A stretch of DNA of 22,849 nt from JAJPJX01 sp964568355 (GTDB lineage: Bacteria > Acidobacteriota > Terriglobia > Bryobacterales > Bryobacteraceae): positions 1 through 22,849 of the forward strand of contig CAZMRK010000226.1 in assembly GCA_964568355.1 (NCBI GenBank), written 5' to 3'. The translations under genes and the position numbers were made by a program. Position 1 is the first letter of the stretch. Each line of letters starts with the position of its first letter. Shown here piece by piece: positions 8,706-16,003 of this stretch. The notes under the pieces are model-generated. The model did not search any database. It had not been told where the DNA came from and was given only the letters and a program-made list of their open reading frames with translations.

Positions 8706-8718
8706 TGTCAATTTGACA
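8706..8718. promoter_or_regulatory. Palindrome TGTCAATTTGACA forming back-to-back -35 hexamers
   Basis: The 13-bp dyad holds TTGACA on the plus strand (8713-8718) and the same hexamer on the minus strand (8711-8706), separated by one base. It lies between the divergently oriented ankyrin and protease genes. On the plus strand an 18-base spacer leads to TACGAT (8737-8742), a moderate -10. On the minus strand the best -10 is poor. It could be a plus-strand promoter, a pair of divergent promoters, or an operator. Confidence 0.4.
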
Positions 8719-8752
8719 ATCTATTTCCGGATCTCCTACGATTGCATCCATT

Positions 8753-8765
8753 ATTCTCAGAGAAT
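8753..8765. promoter_or_regulatory. Inverted repeat ATTCTC-A-GAGAAT in the protease leader
   Basis: A perfect 6-1-6 dyad lies about 10 bp after the proposed -10 of the protease promoter and 64 bp before its ATG. The position would suit a repressor site. No regulator gene can be tied to it from this window, and a dyad this short can arise by chance. Confidence 0.25.
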
Positions 8766-8817
8766 TGCGATTGATTTTCTGCGGATTTTCCCGGAAATCT
8801 CCGTGAAATAGAGGCCC

Positions 8818-8823
8818 AGGAGG
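8818..8823 (+). promoter_or_regulatory. Strong Shine-Dalgarno AGGAGG for the S8 protease
   Basis: AGGAGG is five bases upstream of the ATG at 8829 and decides that start over later in-frame ATGs. It is the strongest ribosome-binding site in the window. Confidence 0.8.
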
Positions 8824-8828
8824 AAGGC

Positions 8829-11800
8829 ATGCTCGCTTGTCGCATATCCCGCGCCGAACATTGGCTTGCCGCCGCGCTGTTGTTGCTGATCTCGCCAGTA
8901 GCCGTTGGGCAAACGCGCAAAATCCCTAATCCGTTACCCAAATATCCTTTGCCCAAGCAGGCCGTGGGAGCACGCATCGATCCACGATTGGCCACGGCGG
9001 TGGGGCGTGTCCGGGTATCCCTTCGCCTCACCGACCCGCCCCTTTCGGCCATGCTCGGCGCCAACTGGGCCAGGACCGGCGGGGGGATGACGGCAGCCCA
9101 GAAACAGGCCTATCTGGCCCAACTGGCCATCCGGCAGCAGGCGCTGATCTCTCAGGTGACCAGCCTGGGCGCGCGCGTCGTCGGCACGGTCAGTGTGCTC
9201 TCCAACCTCGTGATTGCCGAAACCGACGCGGCGCGCGTCCCGGCGCTCAGCAAGCTTCCCAATGTAAGCTCCATCCGACCCGTTCGTGATCGCCAGCCCA
9301 GCGCCGTCCCGGAAACCATTCCCTACATTGGAGCGCTGGCGGCGCAGACCGCCGGTCTCACCGGCGCCGGAGTGCGCGTGGCGGTGCTCGATAGCGGCAT
9401 CGATTATACTCACCGCGATTTGAACGGGCCCGGCACCCCGGCCGCCTATCAGGCGGCTTATGGCGCCTCGGCTGGTTCCGTGGAAAACAAGGTGGTTACG
9501 CCCAGCACCGGATTTCCCACCAGTAAGGTGGTCACAGGTTACGATTTCGTCGGCGAAGTGTGGCCCAACGGTCCCAGTGGTTTCTCCGATCAGGACCTGG
9601 CGCCCGACCCCAATCCCATCGACTTCAACAACCACGGCACCCATGTCGCCGATATCATCGGCGGTTACACGCCGGGCGCGGGAGGCACCGCGTCGCACGT
9701 CGGTGTGGCGCCCGGAACCCTCCTCCATGCGGTCAAGGTCTGTAGCGCCGTCGCCACCAATTGCAATGGCACCGCTATCCTGGAAGGTCTGGATTTCGCC
9801 GCGGGCTTTAATGATGTAACCCGCGAATTCGTCCCTCCGGCCCAGGTCGTGAATCTTTCCCTCGGCGCCCCGTTCGGCGTCATCGAAGAAGATGAATCGG
9901 AGATGGTCAACAGCCTGGTCCGCGCCGGGATCATCGTCGTCCTGGCGGCCGGCAATGAGGGAGACCACTCCTATATTCTGGGTTCTCCCGCGAATGCGCA
10001 GTTGGGGATCGCGGTCGCCGAAACACAGGGTCCCTCGGCCTTTCAGATCCCGCTATTCATTCAGTCTCCGCCCGGCATTGCCGGAGAGTACCCCAACACC
10101 GCCGCCCTTCCTTTTGCCCCCATCACCTCCACCAGTCCGATCGCCGGCAACGTCGTCTATGTTGGCCGAGGCTGCCCCGCTTCGCCTCCGGACCTGCCTG
10201 CGGAAGATCCGTACCTGGCCAATCCCTCCGGCAAAGTAGCGCTCATCGATCGCGGCGCCTGTAACGTGAGCCTGAAGATCGACCGGGCGGCGCGCGCCGG
10301 AGCCACTGGCGTTCTTCTGGCCATGGTGACTGCGGGGGACCCGGTCCCGTTCAGCGCGGGCGGCGGCAGTCTCTTTGTTCCCAGTCTGGTGATTCCACTC
10401 GATTACTCCGACCTCATCAAGTCCGCGCTGACCGGGGGCGGTACCGTCTCCGTCCTGGCGAGCCTTGCCAACACGATTTCCTTGAGCCGCAGCGTCGTCG
10501 CGGAATCCTCGCGAGGGCCGCAGTTGAGCAGTGTGCTGATCAAGCCGGATATCGCCGCACCCGGCGCCACGGTATCGGCTGTCGCCGGCTCGGCTACCAG
10601 CGAAGAGGCCTTCGGAGGAACTTCTGGTGCTACTCCCATGGTTGCCGGCTCCGCCGCGCTATTGGTGGGAGGCTTTCCCAGTCGTTCGCCCCTTGAGATC
10701 AAGGCCATGCTCATGAACTCGGCCGAAACCGCTATCTATACCAATCCGGCCACTCAGCCCGGCGTGCTCGCTCCGGTAACCCGTATCGGCGCCGGCGAAG
10801 TGCGCGTGGACGCTGCCAGAAATCTCACCGCCGTCATGTGGGGAACCTCCGATCAGGCGCCGAGCCTCTCCTTTGGCTACTATGCGGCCTCCCGCACACG
10901 GACGCTCACCAGGTCCGTCACCGTGATGAACTACAGTTCCTCCGGGCGCACATTCTCCATTCTCACCTCCAATCGCACCAACCCCGTGCCTGGCGCGGTG
11001 ACCCTCAATGCACCCGCCTCCGTTGCCGTCCCACCCAATGACAGCGCGCAATTCACCGTCAGCCTGACCATTCAGGCATCCCAGCTTCCCGATTGGCCCC
11101 TCTATGGCGGCGCAAACACAGGCAACGGCCTGCTGCTCAATGCGGCGGAGTTTGACGGATACATTATGCTCACCGAAGGAGCCACCGCTCTGCACATCCC
11201 CTGGCACGTTCTGCCTCACAAGACGGCAGCGGTCCGGCCGAACCTCACCTCGCTATCTATGGCCGGCCGTTCCACCGCGACCATCACTCTGAGCAATGCG
11301 AGCGTCGCCAATGCCGGCCGGCTGGATATGTTTGCGCTGCTCGGCACCAGTCCGCGGCTTCCGGGAGGTGCATCGGCCTTTCCCCTGCCCGGTTCGAACA
11401 TGGAAGTGGTGGATCTCCGCATGGTCGGAGTACGCGGTGCGAGTTCCACCGGAGGTGCCACCGATACGGTGCAGTTTGCTCTCAACACCTATGGCGAGCA
11501 CTCTCATCCGGCCTATCCCGCTGGTTTCGCGGTCTTGCTCGATGTCGATCTCGACGGCATCCCGGATTTTGAGCTGGATAACGTGGAGGCCGGCGGCTTC
11601 GGAGCCTCCGGCCAGGTGATGACCCTGGTCACGAACCTGAATACCGGCGCCTCGCTGACCCGGCTGTTTGCCGGCGCCGATCTCAACTCCTCGAACTTCA
11701 TCTTCAACGCGCTGCTCGCGGACCTGGCCGACAACTCCGATCCCGCCCACCCGAAGGCGCTCGATCCCAACCAGCCCTTCCTGTTTTTCGTGCTGGCTTA

Positions 11801-12071
11801 CGACAATTACTTCACCGGAAGTATTACCGACACCATTCCTGCCGCCGACGCGAACGGGAATATCAGTTTCCTGGCCTACACACTGAACGCTCCAGTCTTC
11901 ACCGGCTCGGGCATCGCTCCGTCCGGTGTTCCCCCTCTCGGCTCCTCGCCGGTCACGGTTCAATCTGTTCCGGACAATTTGGCCTATTCCCCGTCGCAGC
12001 AGGGTTTGCTGTTCCTATACCAGGATGCAGAACCGAGAGTGATGGCCGATCCCATCCAGATCCAGCCGTAA
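8829..12071 (+). CDS. Secreted subtilisin-like serine protease (S8) with PA insert and long C-terminal region
   Basis: The 1080-aa preproprotein begins with a Sec signal peptide (WLAAALLLLISPVAVGQ). A propeptide-like region follows (about residues 55-160, with RVRVSLRLTDPPLSAML and LSNLVIAETDAARVPALSKL), then the S8 catalytic domain. The triad is visible: D188 in VAVLDSGIDYTH, H269 in NNHGTHVADIIGG and S599 in FGGTSGATPMVAGSAAL; N376 in AAGNEG is the oxyanion residue. A PA domain is inserted at about residues 440-500 (SGKVALIDRGACNVSLKIDR), as in Vpr-type subtilases. The last 400 residues look like beta-rich modules and include DVDLDGIPDFELDNVE, a dockerin- or calcium-loop-like acidic stretch. 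It should degrade extracellular protein. It is followed after 28 bp by a PEP-CTERM gene, probably in one transcript. Confidence 0.93.
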   Translation: MLACRISRAEHWLAAALLLLISPVAVGQTRKIPNPLPKYPLPKQAVGARIDPRLATAVGRVRVSLRLTDPPLSAMLGANWARTGGGMTAAQKQAYLAQLAIRQQALISQVTSLGARVVGTVSVLSNLVIAETDAARVPALSKLPNVSSIRPVRDRQPSAVPETIPYIGALAAQTAGLTGAGVRVAVLDSGIDYTHRDLNGPGTPAAYQAAYGASAGSVENKVVTPSTGFPTSKVVTGYDFVGEVWPNGPSGFSDQDLAPDPNPIDFNNHGTHVADIIGGYTPGAGGTASHVGVAPGTLLHAVKVCSAVATNCNGTAILEGLDFAAGFNDVTREFVPPAQVVNLSLGAPFGVIEEDESEMVNSLVRAGIIVVLAAGNEGDHSYILGSPANAQLGIAVAETQGPSAFQIPLFIQSPPGIAGEYPNTAALPFAPITSTSPIAGNVVYVGRGCPASPPDLPAEDPYLANPSGKVALIDRGACNVSLKIDRAARAGATGVLLAMVTAGDPVPFSAGGGSLFVPSLVIPLDYSDLIKSALTGGGTVSVLASLANTISLSRSVVAESSRGPQLSSVLIKPDIAAPGATVSAVAGSATSEEAFGGTSGATPMVAGSAALLVGGFPSRSPLEIKAMLMNSAETAIYTNPATQPGVLAPVTRIGAGEVRVDAARNLTAVMWGTSDQAPSLSFGYYAASRTRTLTRSVTVMNYSSSGRTFSILTSNRTNPVPGAVTLNAPASVAVPPNDSAQFTVSLTIQASQLPDWPLYGGANTGNGLLLNAAEFDGYIMLTEGATALHIPWHVLPHKTAAVRPNLTSLSMAGRSTATITLSNASVANAGRLDMFALLGTSPRLPGGASAFPLPGSNMEVVDLRMVGVRGASSTGGATDTVQFALNTYGEHSHPAYPAGFAVLLDVDLDGIPDFELDNVEAGGFGASGQVMTLVTNLNTGASLTRLFAGADLNSSNFIFNALLADLADNSDPAHPKALDPNQPFLFFVLAYDNYFTGSITDTIPAADANGNISFLAYTLNAPVFTGSGIAPSGVPPLGSSPVTVQSVPDNLAYSPSQQGLLFLYQDAEPRVMADPIQIQP

Positions 12072-12099
12072 CTCAGCTCAAAGGAAAGTAGAAACGCAA

Positions 12100-12783
12100 A
12101 TGATTCGGACAATATGCTTTGCCCTTGCGATGATGGCAGGATCGCTCGCTCACGCCAGTACCATCTACACACAGGCGTTCCCGACCGGGATTCTCCCGGA
12201 TACGGCACAGAACATCTCGTTCTCCGGCCCGCTCGATATCCTTGCCGGCCAGATCGATCCTGTCGCGAACCCCATCGAACTGTTCCGCTTCCAGATCCCG
12301 GATCCGGCTGCGTTCTCGGCGCAGACCATCGTCGGCGATCTCTTCTTCGCTCCCGTGGCTACCCCGATTCTGTACCTGTTTGACGATGTGGGAAACCCCA
12401 TCTATGCCGACTCCGATTCAGGAGGCTCCCGGCAAGGCTACCTGGGCGCGGGCCTGCCGATCGGGCCCGCCGCATCGGGTTTTTACTTGCTGGCGATCAC
12501 CTGGTTCGGGAATGTGCCCGTCGATCATCTGGGCAATCCGTTGTTCCAGGATTTCCAGACGCCCTATTTGGACGGCCAGTTCATCTCCTATGCCCCCAAT
12601 ACCGGGGTTGGACCACTCAGTGCCTGGCAACTTACCGGAGGATTTTTCGAGGACGGGCCTGATTATCAGATCAATCTCACCGGAGTGGTCGCTACGCCGG
12701 AGCCGGGCACGCTGGGCCTGCTGGCCTCCGCGCTGGCTATGCTGGCGACGATTTCCGGCCGAAGATATAAGAAGAGGTGGTAG
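12100..12783 (+). CDS. PEP-CTERM sorting-domain protein of unknown function
   Basis: This 227-aa protein has a signal peptide (MIRTICFALAMMAGSLAHA) and a C-terminal PEP-CTERM tripartite signal: PEP at residues 200-202, a hydrophobic helix (GTLGLLASALAMLATIS) and a basic tail (GRRYKKRW). Such proteins are processed by exosortase and attached to the surface or exopolysaccharide matrix; the exosortase is not in this window. The body (residues 20-195) is beta-rich, with aromatic and acidic residues and a stretch resembling bacterial pre-peptidase C-terminal-like domains (FLFDDVGNPIYADSDSG is close in style), but I cannot assign a family. A GGAAAG element precedes the ATG. Its position right after the secreted protease suggests a shared surface role. 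Its 3' end overlaps the convergent regulator gene. Confidence 0.85.
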   Translation: MIRTICFALAMMAGSLAHASTIYTQAFPTGILPDTAQNISFSGPLDILAGQIDPVANPIELFRFQIPDPAAFSAQTIVGDLFFAPVATPILYLFDDVGNPIYADSDSGGSRQGYLGAGLPIGPAASGFYLLAITWFGNVPVDHLGNPLFQDFQTPYLDGQFISYAPNTGVGPLSAWQLTGGFFEDGPDYQINLTGVVATPEPGTLGLLASALAMLATISGRRYKKRW

Positions 12784-13453
12784 ATTTCCAATCGTTCAAT
12801 GCTTCGGCAAACGCCTTCCGGGCGCCTTCCGGATCGTGTTTGCGCAGAGCTTCCAGCAGCGGGCGATGCGAGGATGCATCCTGGATCAGGTTCACCTGCG
12901 GACGTGAGGCGACGTGCACCGCGCTGAGCGCGAACAGCGGAACCACCGTGCGGCGCAGCGAAGCGGACAGATATTCGTTTCCCACAATATTCCAGATCAT
13001 CGAGTGCCATTCGAAATCGAGCTGCACGAATGCTTTGCCGTCTCCGCGCTGAGCCGCTTCCAGCAGCCGGTTGTAGGCCTGCTCCAGCTTGGCGAGCTGC
13101 TCGGAAGAGACCAGCCGGGCGGCCTGCTCGAACACGTAGGATTCCAGCAGGCGCCGTACTTCGAAAATCTTCTCTGTCTCCTCGGGCGATAGCTTGACCA
13201 CGACGGTCGCGGAATTGGTCCGTTTGACGACGAACCCCTCCGTCTCCAGCTCGATCAAGGCCTCCCGCACAGCCGTCAGGCTGGCGCCAAATTCGGAGGC
13301 TAGCTTGCGCTCCACCAGCCGCTGCCCTTCCTGCAACGTCCCGTTCAGGATTGCGTGCCGCAATTGCTCCGCAATCCGGCCCCGCAGCGTGTAGCTCTCG
13401 AGCTTCTCGAAGACGGCCTCCTTTCCATCTCGTTTCGTCGCCATCGTATCCAT
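12737..13453 (-). CDS. GntR-family transcriptional regulator, FadR/FCD subfamily
   Basis: The 238-aa protein has an N-terminal winged helix (about residues 18-85; LRHAILNGTLQEGQRLVERK and LTAVREALIELETEGFVVK are typical GntR motifs) and a C-terminal FCD ligand domain (about 92-222). Metal-binding positions are recognisable at D146 and H150 (LDFEWHSMI) and H196 (SSHRPLLEAL), with H180 a possible fourth ligand. FCD regulators usually sense carboxylic or sugar acids. None of the neighbours is an obvious catabolic gene, so its target is unclear. A second in-frame ATG (13444) is possible; neither start has a strong ribosome-binding site. The gene converges on the PEP-CTERM gene with a 47-bp overlap, and is divergent from the sigma-factor gene across 137 bp. 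Confidence 0.9.
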   Translation of the reverse strand: MDTMATKRDGKEAVFEKLESYTLRGRIAEQLRHAILNGTLQEGQRLVERKLASEFGASLTAVREALIELETEGFVVKRTNSATVVVKLSPEETEKIFEVRRLLESYVFEQAARLVSSEQLAKLEQAYNRLLEAAQRGDGKAFVQLDFEWHSMIWNIVGNEYLSASLRRTVVPLFALSAVHVASRPQVNLIQDASSHRPLLEALRKHDPEGARKAFAEALNDWKSTTSSYIFGRKSSPA

Positions 13454-13505
13454 CTATCCATTATTCACTAAACCGGGTCGAAGGCCTCCCCGCGTAGCTT
13501 CTGGA

Positions 13506-13524
13506 CCTCGACGCGCTTTCGAGG
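13506..13524. promoter_or_regulatory. Inverted repeat CCTCGA-N7-TCGAGG between regulator and sigma-factor genes
   Basis: A perfect 6-bp dyad with a 7-base spacer lies in the 137-bp divergent region. It does not match the TGGT/ACCA pattern of FadR-like sites. It could be an operator for the GntR protein or a leader hairpin; the sequence gives no further support. The rest of 13454-13590 contains no convincing promoter hexamers. Confidence 0.25.
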
Positions 13525-13590
13525 ACCGGGTATCATGCAGCGATGAAACCATGTCATAATCTCGCGCCTCCGGTAGCGTCTTAACCGGCA

Positions 13591-14172
13591 GTGGACGTGA
13601 TCGACCGGTTCTATCAGCGGATGAGTGCCGCGGCGGTGGATCTCTGCCTGGAGGGAGAAAAGGGCGGCGAGCGCCCGGCCGACCTGCAGCAGACGATCCG
13701 GGAGATGTTCTATGCCATGCGGGCGCCGCTCTACCGCTACCTGCTGGGCGTCGTCAACAATCCGCTGGATGCCGAAGATCTCACCCAGGAGACGCTGATC
13801 CGCCCGTTCCAGCACCTGCGCAAGGGCAAGGCCGTGGAGAATCCGCGGGCCTGGCTCTTCCGGGTGGCCCACAATCTGGCCGTCGATTTCCGGCGCAGCG
13901 CGAACCGCTCGCAGGAAAGCAGCTCCGCCGGCGCGGATGAGTTGGGGGAACTGCGCCAGGATCCGTCTCCCGATATCGAACAACAGATTCTGGAGCAGGA
14001 GCGGCTGGACCATATCCTCCGCCGCCTCTCGCCTCTCGAGCGCCGCTGCATGGAACTGCGAACCGAAGGACTGTATTACCGCGAAATTGCGGAGGTTTTG
14101 GGTATCCGGGTACCCACCGTCCAGACAGTGCTCGGCCGGGCCATCCGCAAACTGATTGGGAGCCATGAGTAA
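13591..14172 (+). CDS. ECF-family RNA polymerase sigma factor
   Basis: The 193-aa product contains sigma region 2 (about residues 40-105: LYRYLLGVVNNPLDAEDLTQ, then NPRAWLFRVAHNLAVDFRRS) and region 4 (about 138-188: LSPLERRCMELRTEGLYYRE, AEVLGIRVPTVQTVLGRA), with no sigma-1 or sigma-3 region, as in ECF factors. The GTG at 13591 is used here; an in-frame ATG at 13621 is an equal candidate because neither has a good Shine-Dalgarno. The stop overlaps the next gene's start by 8 bp. The next gene encodes a zinc-finger anti-sigma factor, so activity is expected to be controlled by release from that membrane partner. The group's promoter consensus cannot be deduced from one window. Confidence 0.92.
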   Translation: MDVIDRFYQRMSAAAVDLCLEGEKGGERPADLQQTIREMFYAMRAPLYRYLLGVVNNPLDAEDLTQETLIRPFQHLRKGKAVENPRAWLFRVAHNLAVDFRRSANRSQESSSAGADELGELRQDPSPDIEQQILEQERLDHILRRLSPLERRCMELRTEGLYYREIAEVLGIRVPTVQTVLGRAIRKLIGSHE

Positions 14173-16003
14173 CCATCGACTACAGCGCTGGCTGAATAGC
14201 GTCCGGCACATGACAGACGACGATCTGCTCTTGTACCTGGACGGAGAACTGGGAGCATCTCGGTCCAGGCAGGTGAAAACACACCTTCAGTCCTGCTGGC
14301 GCTGCCGCGTCCGATCGGAGAAGATCGAGCGCGCCGTAACCGAATTTGTCGAGCGCCGGCATGCCTGGACGGATGCGGCTCCTCCTCCCGGGGGATGGGC
14401 CCGCTTCGAGGCCGAACTGGCCAAGGCCGCGGCCCAACCTGTAGTCGGGCGCTTCCGGCTTCCGGCCGTCGCCTGGCGCGTGTTGTGGCGTACGCCGGCG
14501 GTGGCCGCCGCGCTGTGCGCCCTGGCAGCCCTGCTGTACCTGAACTGGATGCCGAGGGTTTCCGCCAGTGAGGTGCTCGAGCGGGCCGAATCCACCGAGC
14601 GGGGGGAGATCGGAAGCGCCCTCGAGCCCGTGGTCTACCAAAAGTTCGAAGTGCGGCGGAGCCGGGGTAGCCGGACCGCCGTGGGGACTGTGGAGGCGTG
14701 GAGCGACGTGAAGCGCGCGCGACACGTACGTCGGGGTGGCGAGGAGGTCTGGAACGACCTGGAAATGGTGCTTCGCAGAAATCACATGGCTGCGGAGCGG
14801 CCTCTCTCTGCCGCATCCTACCGCTCCTGGAGCAATGCCCTGCGCTCCAAACAGGAAACCGTGTCGGAGGAGCGTCTGGAGGATGGAGTGGAAACTCTCA
14901 GCCTCCAGACCATCGCGCGCGGAGAGCCGGAGGAGGGAGATATTCTAACCGCCCGGTTGGTACTGCGTGCGCAAGACTGGCATCCCGTACAGGAGAACCT
15001 GCAGGTTCACACAGCCGGCGGTATCCAGGAATTCGCGCTCACCGAACTGGCCTTCCACGTGGTCGCGGCCGCTACCCTGGATGCATCGCTTTTCGGCGAT
15101 ACGCCCGTTCCACCCAGAGCCCTCGCTGCCGAGTCCCACCCGCGGAGCACGCCTCCGGCTCGAATTCACGCCGGCGCTCCGGCTCCCGACCCGTCAGAGC
15201 TGGAGGTGCGCGTCCGGGAGGCCCTGCACCGGGCCGGCGCTTGCCTGCGCGAGCCCATGGAAGTCGTCCGGGAGGCGTCCGGCGGCCTGGCGGTTCGCGG
15301 ATTGACCGAAAACAGCGAGCGCAAGGCGGCCCTGCTGGCGCTCCTCGAGCCCATCGCGCCGCTGCGGATCGAACTGGAAACCGTGGAAGAAGCGGCCCGG
15401 CACACCCCGCCCGACCCGGTGCGAACCATCGATAGCTCCGCCGTTCCTGTACAGGAAGTGAAGCCGGTGACCACGCCGCTCCAGCGGCGGTTGGGGAGCA
15501 CGCTTTCTCCCCCGCAGGTAGCGGAGCTCTCCAACCAGGCCATTACCTGTTCCGGGGAGTGGGTTTCCCATGCCGGAGCTCTGGAGCGGTTGCGGCAGGC
15601 CTTTCCCCCCGAGCGAGCCCGCAGTCTTCCGGAGAATGTCCGTTCCCGGCTGGAAGGCATGGTCGAAGATCATGCGGCGGCCATCGGAACCGTGGTCGCC
15701 CGATGCCGGTCAGCGCTCTCTGCTGTATTGCCGGCCGCGGGGCAAAGCTCGGCAGTCGAGGGCACCGGAGATGACGATGCGGAGCTGTTGAAGCGGGCGC
15801 TGGCCGCGCAGCAGCTCACCTGTTCGTTGTTTCTGGAGCCTAGTCCTCGGGAAGGGAGCGTCGACGAAACCCTGCAACATCTCTCCGTGGTGCTCACCGA
15901 ACTGGAAGCCCAGGCGGCACGGAGGGCACAGGCTGCTGCCTCATGGCGGCGATTCGAGAGCGAAGCCGAATCCGCCGGCCAAAACTCAAGGAGAAAACCA
16001 TGA
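14165..16003 (+). CDS. Large membrane anti-sigma factor with zinc-finger head and composite C-terminal region
   Basis: From the ATG at 14165 (preferred over an upstream TTG at 14156) the product is 612 aa, several times longer than ordinary anti-sigma factors. The N-terminus has a zf-HC2/ZAS-type site HLQSCWRC (H40, C44, C47) following LLLYLDGELGASRSRQVKTH. One TM helix lies at about residues 111-128 (PAVAAALCALAALLYLNW). The exported part has three regions. Residues about 133-315 resemble an RseB/LolA-like sensor in style (YQKFEVRRS, DILTARLVLRAQDWHPVQEN). Residues about 340-405 look BON-like (ELEVRVREALHRAG then GGLAVRGLTENSERKAALLA). Residues about 440-600 are helical. Only the zinc site and TM are firm; the rest is inference. 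The stop overlaps the receptor's ATG (ATGA), so sigma, anti-sigma and receptor are coupled. Confidence 0.82.
   Translation: MSNHRLQRWLNSVRHMTDDDLLLYLDGELGASRSRQVKTHLQSCWRCRVRSEKIERAVTEFVERRHAWTDAAPPPGGWARFEAELAKAAAQPVVGRFRLPAVAWRVLWRTPAVAAALCALAALLYLNWMPRVSASEVLERAESTERGEIGSALEPVVYQKFEVRRSRGSRTAVGTVEAWSDVKRARHVRRGGEEVWNDLEMVLRRNHMAAERPLSAASYRSWSNALRSKQETVSEERLEDGVETLSLQTIARGEPEEGDILTARLVLRAQDWHPVQENLQVHTAGGIQEFALTELAFHVVAAATLDASLFGDTPVPPRALAAESHPRSTPPARIHAGAPAPDPSELEVRVREALHRAGACLREPMEVVREASGGLAVRGLTENSERKAALLALLEPIAPLRIELETVEEAARHTPPDPVRTIDSSAVPVQEVKPVTTPLQRRLGSTLSPPQVAELSNQAITCSGEWVSHAGALERLRQAFPPERARSLPENVRSRLEGMVEDHAAAIGTVVARCRSALSAVLPAAGQSSAVEGTGDDDAELLKRALAAQQLTCSLFLEPSPREGSVDETLQHLSVVLTELEAQAARRAQAAASWRRFESEAESAGQNSRRKP
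15988..15993 (+). promoter_or_regulatory. Shine-Dalgarno AAGGAG for the Oar-like receptor
   Basis: AAGGAG lies six bases before the ATG at 16000 and inside the end of the anti-sigma gene. It fixes the receptor start at 16000 rather than at the in-frame ATG 57 bases upstream, and the chosen start leaves a proper signal peptide. Confidence 0.75.

Noticed and set aside
13543..13584. Small open frame of 13 codons upstream of the sigma-factor gene, a possible leader peptide.
   Set aside because: It has no ribosome-binding site or regulatory codon run, and a frame this short is expected by chance.
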